From Anabas testudineus (lineage: Eukaryota; Chordata; Actinopteri; Anabantiformes; Anabantidae): 64,000 nt of DNA. Where the stretch lies: positions 7,131,047-7,195,046 of the forward strand of contig NC_046616.1 of the NCBI RefSeq assembly GCF_900324465.2, given 5' to 3'. The notes beneath the pieces are model-generated. The model had not been told where the DNA came from and searched no databases. It saw only the letters and a list, made by a program, of their open reading frames with translations. The position numbers and the translations under genes were made by a program. Every line of letters begins with the position of its first letter. The first letter of the stretch is position 1. Positions 13,073 through 25,090 of the stretch are shown here, piece after piece.

Positions 13073-13715
13073 TTTGCCTTTACTTTTTTTAAGCAGACGA
13101 GTCTGTGGAGAGACACGACGCGAAAACGCAACGATATTTAAGATACTTATGATTTTTAAGAGCGCATAAGCTGAGGACAGTGTAATAAAGAAGAACAAGC
13201 ACACCCACTGCTTATTTCTGTGATGTACTGTAAAGAACACGATGGATTTTAACCCCTATTTGTTTTTATCGACTGCACAGTTTTTTTCCTTTGTTAATAA
13301 TAAAATGCAGTGTTTAGCTGTGAGGTTTTTTTTTCCCCACACGACCTAAAACTAAAGGAATCAGCTGACTGGACGTGAGAGGAACCACCCTCAGGCCCCC
13401 ACAAAGAAAATCTGGAACAGGAGTAGCCATTGAAAAATGATTATATATCAACCAAAAGGTCAGACAGACTCCCAGACTAACATCCAGGAGAGGGACACAG
13501 CTGCCTGGGTTTGTGTTAAAGCACCACGGTGAACGCAGCCAGAGTCCTGGTTCTATCCCACATACATCATATCAAACACAAGATTCACAAGACTGACTTT
13601 GAAATTTATTGAAAATAAAAACTCAATTCTACAGGTATAAAAATATTTCATCGTTGATGTTGCCCCAACAGGACTAAGACTAAATAACCACATTAAAAGA
13701 AGGTTTTTGAAATCA

Positions 13716-15951
13716 CTATCTGTCCTTCTTCTGCTGTACTTGTGGTCTTCTGTGATGTTGCCTTTTTACGTAGTCTGTGCACTCCTCTTCTTCCTTTATG
13801 CACACAACAAATACGACAGAGGAAATACATTAAAATCAGTAAGATAACAGCATACAACTAATCTGCTGTCCACTGACACTGCTTCTGTGTGGTCTAATAT
13901 TTTAAAATAACAGAAAAAACACCAAATATTACATTAAAACAATATTATTATTAACGTGTTCTGACTTTCTTTTATCTTAAAATCAACTGTTTACGTTGTT
14001 CTGCATCAACTTTGTGTGCTTTATTTGAAACTTTCCATCATTAATCAGGCTTGTTCGGTTAAAGGAAAAGTAGGCTTAGTATTATGAGTCACAGAGCGCC
14101 TGACCTGAATCTGTCTTGGGGGGTCTTAAACTTTCTCCACCTGGGATACAAGTTGAGAAGCTCAGTCTCATCTTGGGACCCAGTCTAATGAACACATTGA
14201 TATTCCGCCCTAGTTTTTTGGTCTCGATGGACAGAACGTGCTTTTGGCCCAGCGTGCTGCTTCACACTGACCTGTGAGGATGCTACATCCAGCAGATCCC
14301 TGTTGGGGATTAGACAGCTGGCTTCACCCAGGAAACACATTAGGATGTGGAGCACATCGGCCCAGTGTCCAACAGTCAGCATCAGGACCGTCAACCCCCC
14401 GAGACGCACCACCACTGTGTTCAGGACGACCTGGCTGTTGGGCTGACTGTGCTGCTCCTCTGCAGAACCAAAAGAGCAGGAGAAGACACAAATATTTGTT
14501 GAAAATGTGGGATGGGTCTTTACTGTAGTTAAAACCTATGCTTGAGTTAATGTCAGATGTATTAGTGATCACACAAGATAAGCTGCAAACATATAATTTA
14601 TCACAGATTTCACGAGATGGATCCATATTATTACACTAAGACTGGGCTTTAGAGAAGCTCCTGCCCAGGCATCAGTCTCATGTGTTTCTCACCCTGCATG
14701 TACACCACCAACAGTGTGTAGCAGATAGTCAGTGGCGTCCAAAACCTGAGGGCCTCAGTAGCAGAGAGGAACTGTTGATTAATAATTGATATGGCGGCAA
14801 ACACAGCCACAGAGAAGGTAATGATCATAGTCCTGCACAGCATGGGCATCAGGAAGCGGCCTGATGTGAGGAGGCTGATGCAAATGCCGCAGTAGCGCTG
14901 TGAGCTGTGGAGTTTATACAGAACCATGACATGGTTCAGCAGGCGTGTGGCCTGGCTAGCCAGGAACCAGCTGAGCATCGCTGCCAGCAGCAAACATAGC
15001 CAGCGCTGCGGCGCCCCTTCGTGTAGAAAGTACAAACTGCAGCTTAGGGCACAGCCCAGAGAGAACTGGCTCTGAACGAACAGTTGCTGCAGAAATTTAC
15101 TGGACTCCTGGGGGAACAAAAAGAAAAGAAAAATCTGATAGATGAATCAAAACAGAGGATTGTTAAAACAAACATTGTGAGTCATCATGAAACAAAACCT
15201 AGAAACTGAGCATTGGAAGAAGTACTACTATTACTACAGTTGTATGGGCACATAGAATAGTAGGCTTTTTTTTTTTTTTTGCATAGTTGGTTTCTTACTG
15301 GTCCAGCTGTAACCCATCCAGAGACAGTTCGTAGACAAAATTCTAGTACCACCAGGGAGGCCACACGGGAGCCCACGACAGCCAGTGTTGCAGCCACCAA
15401 CAAAAACTGGAGCTTCCCACCAAGTCCAGTATTAGTCCTCTGCTGATGACTGACTGCACTCTGACTTGATGTGTCTTTATCATTTTTATCACTCCAACTG
15501 TAGAATGTGTGGAAGAACACGAGAAATTAAAGCTCAACAGTCTGAGCCAGCACTAGAATAAAAATATCTTGCAACACAAGCCAGAAAGTCTGCTTACTAG
15601 TCAGGCTATGCAATTCACAAATTCATTTGTCATGCATAGATGTTGTAAAAGACAGTTTTCTCACCTCTCCTCTAAAAATAAATGCACTCTCACCATGGAG
15701 GATAACACAGAAACCCCACATGCACACACCAGTCCTGCAGGTCACCGAAAAACAGATTTTGCATTACAAACAATAAAACACAGCAGCAATATGAACAGTT
15801 TAACAACAGCTTGTAGCAACGTTGACGTCAGAGAAAATGAATGGATGAGGAGCTCACCTTGAAGTAAACTATTCAGTGGATTTGTTTCTAGAGTCAACCA
15901 TCCTGGTAGGAAGTAGGAAGTTGGAATGAACCGTGTAACAAAAGAAAACAT
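13716..15951 (-). CDS. tmem82: tmem82 (transmembrane protein 82)
   Basis: TMEM82 is a multi-pass membrane protein of unknown biochemical role. Minus-strand exons: 15858-15951 (start MFSFVTRFIPTSYF), 15665-15734, 15299-15497 (VVGSRVASLVVLEFCLRTVS), 14693-15107 (LHSSQRYCGICISLL and ALRFWTPLTICYTLLVVYMQ, nearly as in human) and an exon starting at 14459 (VVVRLGGLTVLMLTVGHWAD). Phases join cleanly. The 3' end has two readings: read-through of the fifth exon to a stop at 14185 (350 residues), or splicing at a consensus GTCAGT donor (exon end 14272) to a last exon 13716-13793 ending QQKKDR (347 residues). The poly(A) signal AATAAA at 13605-13610 favours the second. Human TMEM82 is about 343 residues. 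The protein has several hydrophobic helices throughout. Confidence 0.9.
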
Positions 15952-17740
15952 CGTACTACCTTTGACTTAAAAGTTCCAAGTTTATAAAGATCACCAGTTT
16001 TACAAACATGCATAGGTAAATGTAATTTCAGAAATCACACACTCGGGAACCATATATCGTGGTTATTCCAGATCGAGTTCTAATAATGTGGTTCATCAGC
16101 CTTGTTCTTCTGTTTATTTCTGGCTCAACACTGAGCTTTGCTCACACAGAAGCCTGTTCTGTGTCCAGTACCAAAGGTCAACTGAGCGTCGGTGGAGCAG
16201 AGGCCCTCATTGTGAGTCATAACAAGATAATGGAGGTTATTGCACCATGGGAAATGCATGTAAAATTATCTGAAAGCTACAGTGCAAAAATTGTTCTGAC
16301 TTTCAAAAAAAGTCGCACAAGCTAATATTTCGTTAGATCTCCTTTAACTGTGATTACAGCATCATTTCAATAAGCTTCTGCAATGGCACAACATTTATTC
16401 CTGTTCAGAGTTGCATTAATTTATTGCCAAGATCTTGTTTTGATGATGGGAGAGTCGGACTGCTGCACAAAGTCTTCTCCAGCACATGCCAAAGATTCTC
16501 AATGGGGTTAAGGTCTGGACTCTGTGGTGGTCAATCCATGTGTGAAAATGATGTTCAGACATGGTTGTTTAAGAAATAAGAAGCTACTCGCTGCATCAGT
16601 TAGGGTTAAATAACTTGTTGCCAGCTGAAACATAATCATCTATGCAGTAGTTATCCAGTGGGAGGCTCTTATCTATTTGCTTACTTAAATCCAGGTGGTG
16701 ACGTTTTCTTTTGGACGGGCAGTGTATTTTGTGCAATATCAAGTCAAGGCTTGTAATGTGTACAATACAGCATCCTGTATTCCTAGATACAGTCACCAGG
16801 AAACAGATGTTTCATAATAAGTATAAGGCCCTTTCAATGTATGACAGTTTATCTAAGAAGCAAAGGGAAGGCGTGACAGGTTTAGCCGGTGTTTAGTAAC
16901 AGGCCTCCTACACAAGTTAACAAACAAGCTTCTACACAATGAACGGGCAGCAAAAATAACACAGCTGTGAAATGGAGAGAACGTTGAAGAATTGCCGTGT
17001 CCCTGGAGTCAGTGTTAACTTTTGTTACCTGGTGTGTTTAGTCTAAAGCAGTTTCAAATGATCTGATGAGGATTGGTCTGGCCTGAGACAGTATGTAGAA
17101 ACTAAATAATCTAATGTGAGAACATCTCCTTATTTCAGGTAATAGTAGTAATACTGTGGTGCCAGTGAAGTCATTTAACCATGGTTTTCCATACAGATGA
17201 ATGAACTCAGCTTATTACCGAAGAGCATTGGCTACATGACAATAACAGTGATTTCTCTTATGCTGCTGTAAAAAGGTTTAAACATTTCATATAAATTTCA
17301 TATATTAAATCAAACTGTCAGCAGTAAAAAAAAATTAATTGCATCTGTCACATAAAGTTATTTAAGGTAACATTAACAATGATTGCAATGAATAAGAAAA
17401 CTGGGACCAATTTATTCATAGCAACCGCCCAAAACGTTCACACTGCAGTAATGACACAGCAATCCTGATGCTGGTGTGGACCTCATACACGGAGCAGCTA
17501 TGACTCACAACAGTGCAGAAGGGCGAGAACCCATCCTTCAAACAGAACAAGATCATTTAACTTCTTAACTCCCTGTGGTTAAGACAAGACTACTTCCTCT
17601 CAGGGAGCAGTAGCAAAACAATTTACCTATTTTCCAATGAATTAATTTTCCCCTGGCACTTTATTTTCACAGTTCTACAACTATATTTTAATTTTCATGA
17701 TCACGGTGTTGTAAACACATTCATTTAAAACAATAAAAAA
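15952..17740. other. tmem82-mad2l2 intergenic region
   Basis: The stretch holds the tmem82 5' flank, an internally deleted Tc1-like element (16278-16726) and the far 3' side of mad2l2. No gene is recognised; the short frame at 16059-16325 overlaps the transposon end and looks spurious. Confidence 0.65.
16278..16726. mobile_element. Internally deleted Tc1/mariner-type transposon
   Basis: The left end begins TACAGTGCAAAAATTG and the right end, read inverted, begins TACACTGCCCGTCC, matching the general TACA(C/G)TG termini of fish Tc1-like elements. The interior has phrases that recur in a common fish Tc1 family (GATGATGGGAGAGTCGGAC, then CAATGGGGTTAAGGTCTGG), which in inverse orientation are transposase-gene remnants. 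At 449 bp against the usual 1.2-1.6 kb, most of the transposase is gone. Family assignment is from memory. Confidence 0.7.
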
Positions 17741-18131
17741 CAATTTATTATATCAAACAGAACCATATGTGATCAAAACACAATTTGTGGCATAAAATAG
17801 AATCACATTTGTTCATATTTGCATGGGGTGTGTTTACATCACACCTAGACAACGGTGCGTGGAGCTATTTGAATTTTGTCCCATAATATCAGCCAAAAGT
17901 AACAGTTCACCCGAACAACAATGAGCAGCACGATGTACAGACCTACCAATTAAATTCCACTAAGGAAAATATCACTCTAGATAATCCTGTGTTCAACAAA
18001 CATTCATGTTCCTTCACACTGTTCTTCCTCTGGTAGGCTGCATTATGTACTGAGCAATATGTGCTCATGATTCAGTGTTGTCACAGAATGTCTTATGCAG
18101 CAGTGCCCCTGATTTCTGCAGAACTGAGGAC
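17741..18131 (-). other. Probable mad2l2 3' UTR
   Basis: This is non-coding sequence directly downstream of the mad2l2 stop codon on the minus strand. An inverse AATAAA (TTTATT) lies near 17742-17747. The boundary is inferred from this signal only. Confidence 0.45.
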
Positions 18132-21027
18132 CTATGTTTTCTGGGCTCTCTCTTCAACGTACAGCTGCATCTGTTAGAGACAAAAAAATAAAAATAAAAA
18201 TAGAATTAAACCTAGACTTCATGTTGCTGTGTTTTTACCTTTAAACCTTGATTAATGAGAGAGATGTTTCTGCTCACTTTTACTATGTCTGATGTCATAG
18301 TCTTCAGTGGGATGAGTCGAGGCTCCTGCATGTGGACCTCCTGCTCATCAGCAACAATCCATGGAAAATCCTGAAGAAGGAAACACAAAAATGTGGCACA
18401 AGACCACTTTATTAGGTACACTTGTACAGTGTGATGCAATCCAATACAACAGCTCTGCCATGAATTCTGCTTTTACAGGGTTATAATTTGTCAGTTTAGT
18501 ACAGTAATTTAAAAACTCTCACCTTGATGACTTGAACTTTCTCCATGTTGCGTGTGGCAGCATCTCTAGTATGTACCAGGACTGTAAATGAGCATCCTGT
18601 GACAAAGAAAAAAAAAAGTTTGTATCCGTTTCCTCTAATGCACTACACAATCTTTCAGGTTAAATAGCTTAAGGTAATTTACCACCTTGTGTATTTGTTG
18701 TTCCATAAGCCTACCACGTTTAAAGAGTTTATATCAGTGACATGTACAGGACCCAGTAGAACTGTATATTCAGGTTACACTCAAATCCTGCATCCTTTGT
18801 TGAGATTGGCAGACATTAATTTCAGCCAGTTTTAACCTTGATAACAACCACCACTTCCTTGTTTGTGTGCAAAAGGTGATTAACAAAGTCTTTCCAGTGG
18901 AAAGTGGTGTAATTTATGTGCAAGATTCATTTGTACACTGCACGACTGTATACTAATAAATGGGAGATATGGCCTGTAATACACTATTGTAACTAATAAC
19001 AGCAATAATTTAATGATTTCAGTAGTTGCTGGAATTGAACCAATTGTTGCTGTTCTTACATCCACCTGTGCTTTTCCTGCTATTACATGAAAACATACAT
19101 ACTTTTTACATCCTGTGAAAAGTATGAATCTGAATTATTTGGGAGCAACAAAGAAACTGACTATAAACTATCAGATTATTAAGATTTGTAGAGAATGTAA
19201 ACTTTAGACATGGAAGAAACCAAAAGTTCCACATACTGTTTCAGCCTAAAAATAAAAATGTCACTGGCAATAGGTCAAAGCCAGCTTTTGTGCAAAATGT
19301 GTGCTAGTTTGTTCACGGTAAAACTTGCATATGACATTTGTGTGGCAGATAAATGCACACGAGAAACACAAAACTTCATTTGTTTCTCATATTTTACCAG
19401 TTGATGTAATACATTTATGCATAAAATATTTTAGAAAATATTAGATACAAGTTACTAGTATTTGATTCAATAATAACTTAATATGTATTAGAATTTGTTA
19501 CCTTTATTTGTATAAAATAAAGTACTAGGTGTTTGTACTGTACTTATAAAGTAATCATCTGGAACAATACCTGGTGGGTTGTTATTTAAAACAGCATCAC
19601 ACACACTGATCTTCAGTATAAATGCTCTCAGCAGCTGCTCCACATGTGAAAGTAATGCATCAGAGCTGTAAAACGAAACCACAGTTAATGAACATGATTA
19701 TCCTCACAAACATGTTATGCGAACATCAATATTTGAAGAATATACTGAATTATATTTTTATATTCAATGAAAGAAAAACCTGATGGACAGCAGTGGAGGT
19801 TGAGAAATCTCAAACACAAATCTTTCTACTGGATGATGCTCTTTGTCCATGATGACCACTACTACCTTCTCTGCATCATTCTTGGAAAAAAAATGAAAGG
19901 TTTCAGTAATGTATACAGGTAGATGATAAGAAATAAATACAATACAATGCTCCTGCACCTTAAGGCCATGTCTTACCTTCTCAATAAGTGGCTTTATACA
20001 GTGTAGTGTATCTTGGATATACTGGTTCAGCTCTGGGTGACATGACATCTGGACAAAAAAAAGAAAGAGGACTATTATTCAAGGTTCAAGAAGCTTTATT
20101 TTCACTTTAACCATGTACAGTCAGTGAAGTACACAATAAAACCAAAACAACATTTGAAAAAATGTTTAACTACACCCAGCCCAACTAACAAACCCAAACA
20201 CTGCACAGAAGGACAGTTTAAAAAGTGCATGTGTGAGGTACTGTGCAATAGCAGGGTAAAGGAAAAAGTAACAGTACTAGTTCCTTGTGGAAATCTGACA
20301 TGGTAAGAGATAGCGGTTAGTGCAATTTTGCAGCTGTATATATTGGCGAATGCGTGTATATGTTTGTGTAGGATTGTTATGTGATGGTGTAAGTTTTCCT
20401 TAATACTCTTGACTAGGATAAAGATCACATCACGTTTTATGACAAATGAATATAAAAGACCATGAAATTCCAGAAGGTTCACATACTTCTTCTTGCCACT
20501 GTATTGGTATCTATACCTGCACTGGCACGTTGTATTTCTTTCTCTTCTGAAATATTCCAGAGGGATAAACTTCACGGACATACAGGATGAGATGAATAGC
20601 GACCTCCAGGAACTCACACAGGATGTCAGCAACCACTAGAACAGAGAAATTTAAAATAGTTTAAAATATGTCTGATGCTTTCTATTTGGTTTTATACTAA
20701 GAAACCAAGTTAAACCAAACTCAACGCAAATACGAGGCATTTGTTTGTTTACCTATCTTACATACAATGTATGTAACAACAAGTGAAGTTGATTTTAGAA
20801 ATACACCTCAGTTAATGCCTAGTGTCATTTCTATGTCAGTTATTTCCACCAGGGAAATATCTGATTTATTTACCTGACATATCCAGAATCTAACACTAAC
20901 CAACGTCAACGTCATTTGGCATTAGCGTTACTGAAATAACTGATAACCACATCGACTTGATCATTTCAGACCATTTCGTTGTCTTACCTTGTCCAAAATT
21001 GAGGTCTTGCCTTGTTATAGTTGTCAT
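18132..21027 (-). CDS. mad2l2: mad2l2 (REV7, DNA polymerase zeta subunit; shieldin subunit)
   Basis: MAD2L2/REV7 is a HORMA-domain adaptor: it links REV3 and REV1 in translesion synthesis, is part of shieldin in double-strand-break repair, and can restrain APC/C-CDH1. Eight coding exons on the minus strand: 20988-21027, 20517-20635, 19977-20048, 19780-19880, 19571-19665, 18523-18596, 18278-18370, 18132-18170. They total 633 nt, so 210 residues (human 211), in frame throughout. The product starts [20 protein letters not shown] and ends [11 protein letters not shown]. The HORMA fold covers most of it, and the C-terminal safety-belt region ([20 protein letters not shown]) is intact. The only clear difference near the N-terminus is Ser for Val in [10 protein letters not shown]. 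It is head to head with the mitochondrial carrier gene. A repeat fragment ends 12 bases from the exon 2 donor. Confidence 0.97.
20079..20390 (-). repeat. Interspersed repeat resembling the 3' tail of a non-LTR element
   Basis: Read on the minus strand the segment ends in TACATGGTTAAAGTG, then AATAAAGCTTCTTGAACCTTG. Fish LINE/SINE 3' ends commonly have such an AATAAAGCTTCTTGA plus short-repeat tail. It fills most of mad2l2 intron 2. The family is not assigned and the left boundary is approximate. Confidence 0.45.
20395..20503 (-). mobile_element. Terminal fragment of a MITE-like DNA element in mad2l2 intron 2
   Basis: Read on the minus strand it starts TACAGTGGCAAGAAGAAGTA and continues with TTCATTTGTCATAAAACGTG and AGTCAAGAGTATTAA. 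The same phrases occur at the right end of the element at 60289-60781, so the two are copies of one family. Only one end is visible here. It stops 12 bases from the exon 2 donor. Confidence 0.7.
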
Positions 21028-22433
21028 ATCTCACTATTTAGAACTGTCAAATTAAATAAACAGCTAATTTAATAATAGCTAACGTTAGCAAAGCTGCAGC
21101 CTGTCAAACATTCGTTGAACTCTTCCGAAGTTGTTTTTATTTCTTCGATATCCCTTTGTCGCTACCTGGCCTGACGATGTCAACCAATGAGAACTGGTGC
21201 GCAAATCTCAGATTTCATAAAGATGTTGCAAAAATAGAAAAATCACACTTAAAATGGACTGAAAATATAATTAATTTCACACCCTGAAAAGCGGCTTTTT
21301 CTCTGTTACCCTAACTACACAGATTCGTCGCGCATAACATTGACGTCACTGTTTACTGTCCACTAGTGGTGACGTACAGTGGGGCGTTTCCGAATACTTT
21401 TAGTTAATAGTTTTATTACAATTATAATATTTTATAGTTTGGGATTAAATCGATTATTATGTTATTTTGATTTTAAGAAATACGTATGACGTGAACATGA
21501 CAGTATACAACAACGACAAAAAATGTTGTTGACAACAAAAACTATGATTACTATGATTAAATCGACCTTTTTATTATATACCAATTTACCATTGTGGACA
21601 AATTATCTATATCACACCACATTATTGAGACTTCATTCTGAGCAGGTAGAATAACAGAAAATAACCCCAGGTTGTAATTAGACTTTTAAAAACATTTCCT
21701 TCCATGTTTAGGGGTAATAATAAAAACAATGATCTGAACAGGATCGTAAATAAATTACATTTATTACATTTATAAGACAATTTTAGAGTACATTAAAAAG
21801 TTAAAGTTGGCGTTAACAGTCATTCTAGCTTGTTATTGTTATATGTTTTGTTCATGGTCAGCTTGAATGTGGCTGAACGTCCTACACAGTCTTTTCAGTG
21901 GAGCGGAAAATTCCCATGAGCCAGGTTCAGCAGAGGAAACCAGGAAAACGAGTGATCCAGTTAACGTGATGATGAGGTGATTTTACGAAAAGGTAAGCCT
22001 GCTATAATCTAACATCCCCCCTTTTTTTTGCACGATACAATACAATATTGCAGTATGATAACATCCTTATTGTGTAACGGGACGCGACGAGCATGTTTAG
22101 ATCTAGTATTGATGAACACAAACTTCATTTGAGTAAAAAGTCAAATGAAAAGTTGTGGAGGATCCACCGAAAATCAAATTTCAGCAGTCAAATGAGGCCC
22201 GGTAATATTATGAGTACTTATGTGAGAAAGTTGATCACAGTTCAGCAGCATGATCGTTTCTTTGATTGTGAATTGATTGTTAATTTGCTGTAAACTTTAG
22301 ACTTTAGGTCACAGATTAACTATCCCTGGCTGTCAGTCCACTTTATGGCAGCTTTAAAACTGCATCCTCAATTATTAACTCTAACATGTGAAACACGTGT
22401 GGACTTTTTTGCAGGGTGCTTTTTGTTAAAGTC
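21028..22433. promoter_or_regulatory. Divergent promoter interval mad2l2 / mitochondrial carrier
   Basis: The two genes start 1.4 kb apart in opposite directions. A perfect CRE, TGACGTCA, lies at 21341-21348, a half-CRE (GTGACGTAC) about 25 bases beyond it, and CCAAT at 21183-21187 near the mad2l2 start. These fit a bidirectional or paired TATA-less promoter. Further right the sequence is AT-rich; a non-coding carrier exon probably begins after the acceptor TTTTTTGCAG at 22405-22414. The 66-codon frame at 22093-22293 looks spurious. Confidence 0.5.
21341..21348. promoter_or_regulatory. CRE (TGACGTCA)
   Basis: This is a full palindromic CREB/ATF site about 315 bases upstream of the mad2l2 start codon, followed by a half-site. 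The position suits a proximal promoter; function is inferred from the motif alone. Confidence 0.5.
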
Positions 22434-24636
22434 ATGCCTTTTCTGGAATTCATAGCTGGAAGCATTTCAGGTAAATGTAGATATAGAAAAGACAACCTTA
22501 ATAAAAGACAGCAGATATTAGATTATTTGTAAACCAAGCGTGTGGAGAAATAACACTTCTTTTATTGTATTGTAGGAGCAGTGGGCCTGGCAGTTGGCCA
22601 TCCCTTAGACACTGTGAAGGTTGCCTCACACAGTGCAACATTAATTAACTCAATTAACTACTGCAAAACTATTTTTTTCTCACACCTCACATTTCATTTG
22701 TAGGTGCGTCTGCAGGCTCAGTCTGAATATAAAGGGATCTTTCACTGTGTGGCTAAAACATACTCAAATGAAGGGGTAGGTATCATTTCACTAAATGTCT
22801 TTGAGTAAGACGTCCCCGCTTCCACCAAAAACAAATCCAGACAGAAGGAACTGATGCAAGCACATTTATCTGTTTATGATGCCTTTATTACATCAGGTCC
22901 GTGGATTCTTCAGGGGCATGGCTTTTCCAGTGCTGACTACTGGCATCATCAACTCCGTTGTCTTTGGCTCCTACAGTAATGCCTTAGATTACCTCACTCA
23001 GTCTCGGCACAGTGACCGCAGTGAAGGCAAACCGGCCTCAGCTGCACACGTCTTCACTGCCGGCTGCTTCTCGGGGCTGGTGCAGGTACGAACATGTGAC
23101 ACCGGTTTCATCTGAAATGATTGCAGAAGCTGCACACTACTGTTCAGACGTTAGAGGAATCTAGTCCAATCCTGGTCCTTGTGGGGCACTGTCCTGTTTG
23201 TTTTCCAACTCTCCCTGCCCTATGTACTGCTGATCACCTGGATCCGGTGGGTTCAGCCAATCAAAAGCTGTAAGTGTAGGGATGGTTGGAAAACCACCAG
23301 GCCAGTGGCCCTCGATGAGCAGAATTGGACACCCCTGAACCGAACGTTTGATTACAGACTCAAAATGGCCAAAAGCTAAACTTTCTTCTGCAACTTGCAA
23401 ACCAACCGAGTCTGATAGTGAATTACAGCCTGTGGGTTCACCACGTCTTAAAGTGTAAATGGCCCTTAGAGGTTGTCTAATATGAATTATCCTCAGTGAT
23501 TCATGAATATACAGTATCATAAAAATGTAATGACTGTATTTGCAGTATTATATCTGACCACCAGGCAGCCTCCAAGAATCACAGTGCTTCTGATGGCAGC
23601 TCTTAGTAAGAAATAGAGAGTTCATGAATAGAAAGGGGGCTGTAGCTATGATGTTGTGGTTCATCAGTGGTTCCATGAAACCATTCTAATTATAATGTAA
23701 AAGATATAAAAAGCAAACATTGCCTCAGTAATTGGGGGTCAGCATGGGCACTCTGACGTGTTTGTGGCTACGAAGCAACTTGGTTTTAGCCTTTTTAAAA
23801 TTGTTGGATAAGAAGAAGCTCACATATCCCCAGGCTTGTTTATTAAAGTGATATGTTTCGTATGTTTTATTGTAATAAAAGTTTTTAAATTAAAGCATAT
23901 GATAATTTAGGTGGACTGACTCTTTAAAGAGATCTTCTCACAGGTGCTTTGCAGTGTACCCATTGACCTGGTGAAGGTGCGTCTGCAGGGGCAGACCACT
24001 GCTGACAGATACCGCGGACCGATTCACTGTGTGGCTGTCATCCTGAGGGAGGAAGGACCCAGGGGCCTGTTCAGAGGAGGACTGGCCCTCGCCCTGAGGG
24101 ACATACCTTGTTATGGCCTCTACTTTTTGCCTTATGAAGTCACTCGAAAGGCTCTGACAGAGAGTGGCAAACAGCCAGGTTAGTTACAGAGCATGACTGT
24201 ACAGCAGGGCAGGAGTACCAGCTCTCGATAAATACTTTATGCAACTGGAATCATCTGTGAGGCGTGGAAGCTCCTGTATGTCATCAAAAACAATAATGAA
24301 ATGGTGGTAATGATAAATATTCAATCAACTCAATCAAACATGCATTTTCTGTCTTTAGGCACCTTTGCAATATTGATAGCAGGTGGAGTAGCAGGCGTGG
24401 TGACCTGGGCCTTCGCCAATCCCATGGATGTGGTGAAAGCCCGACTGCAGATGTCGGGGGCCGGTGGGCGGGAGTACAGGGGCGTCCTCCACTGCATCAG
24501 AGTGAGCATCAGAGAGGAGGGAGGGAGGGTCTTCTTTAAAGGCCTCCTGCTGAACAGCCTGAGGGCATTTCCTGTCAACGCCGTCACCTTCCTCAGCTAC
24601 GAGAGTCTGATGCAGATCTTCTGTCCACTGAGATGA
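22434..24636 (+). CDS. slc25a45: SLC25A45-type mitochondrial carrier
   Basis: A mitochondrial inner-membrane solute carrier of the SLC25A45/47/48 clade. Plus-strand exons: 22434-22470, 22576-22619, 22704-22775, 22897-23085, 23944-24178, 24359-24636. They total 855 nt, so 284 residues, all in frame. Three tandem carrier repeats each carry the signature: [22 protein letters not shown] and [11 protein letters not shown]. Start [20 protein letters not shown] and the end [17 protein letters not shown] most resemble SLC25A45, with some SLC25A47-like residues, so the exact paralogue is uncertain. SLC25A45 has recently been linked to uptake of methylated lysine for carnitine synthesis. It is not SLC25A34, which neighbours TMEM82 in human. 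The exon 2 donor (AAG followed by GTTGCC) is weak. A poly(A) signal lies at 25081-25086. Confidence 0.92.
23152..23342. mobile_element. Palindromic MITE in carrier intron 4
   Basis: The ends are inverted: CCAATCCTGGTCCTTGTGGG on the left, and CCAGTGGCCCTCGATGAGCA then GAATTGGACACC on the right, with TTTTCCAACTCTCCCTG inside. This layout matches a common non-autonomous fish DNA element. Superfamily (hAT-like is my guess) and exact ends are not determined. Confidence 0.6.
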
Positions 24637-25090
24637 CGTCGCTCTCGAATGTTACTGACACGTCTTGCTTTTCAAATTAACTGTGATTTTAATATACCAC
24701 ATGATTGTTGTTCTGAAATCCCCAGAAATTTCCAAACAGTCTCAGTTTCAGACTATTTTTTTTAGGAGTAATCAAATCGGGAGTAATGACATTTTAGATG
24801 CTATAATCTGTGTCGCACGACAGGTCAGACCTCACCTGGCTATTGTCAGAAACCTGTTGTGTTAACTTTCTGGGAAGTGTCCTGTGACTTGAACGATGTT
24901 CATATCAGGTCATTGCTGCTTATGTTTACAGGAAACCAAATCCATGCTTTGTCATATAACTTTAAGACAAATTTGTGACTTGACAGCTACATTTTTTATG
25001 TTTTTCACTCTGTTTATTCCTTATTTCAAAACATATCAATTATTTTACTGAATATGCACACTTTTTTTTTTTTTTTTACTAATAAAGAAA
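24637..25090 (+). other. 3' UTR of the mitochondrial carrier gene
   Basis: Non-coding sequence follows the TGA at 24634-24636, ending at the poly(A) signal AATAAA at 25081-25086 just after a long T run. The frames inside are short and unrecognised. Confidence 0.65.

Larger units (their letters stand above)
10265..13604. other. spen-tmem82 intergenic region with spen 5' flank
   Basis: The CpG-bearing part next to the spen start (to about 10700) should hold the spen 5' UTR and promoter. Two NRF1-type palindromes occur, at 10674-10686 and 12361-12370, the second in a short CpG-rich patch (12300-12385). From 10800 to 12290 the sequence is AT-rich with no gene I can support. A 36-codon minus-strand ORF beginning MADDD lies at 12962-13072. 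Confidence 0.6.

Noticed and set aside
20102-20632. 176-codon minus-strand ORF
   Set aside because: It runs through repeat sequence and into mad2l2 exon 2 in the wrong frame.
22093-22293. 66-codon plus-strand ORF upstream of the carrier gene
   Set aside because: No domain, and the carrier start is clearly at 22434; probably 5' flank.
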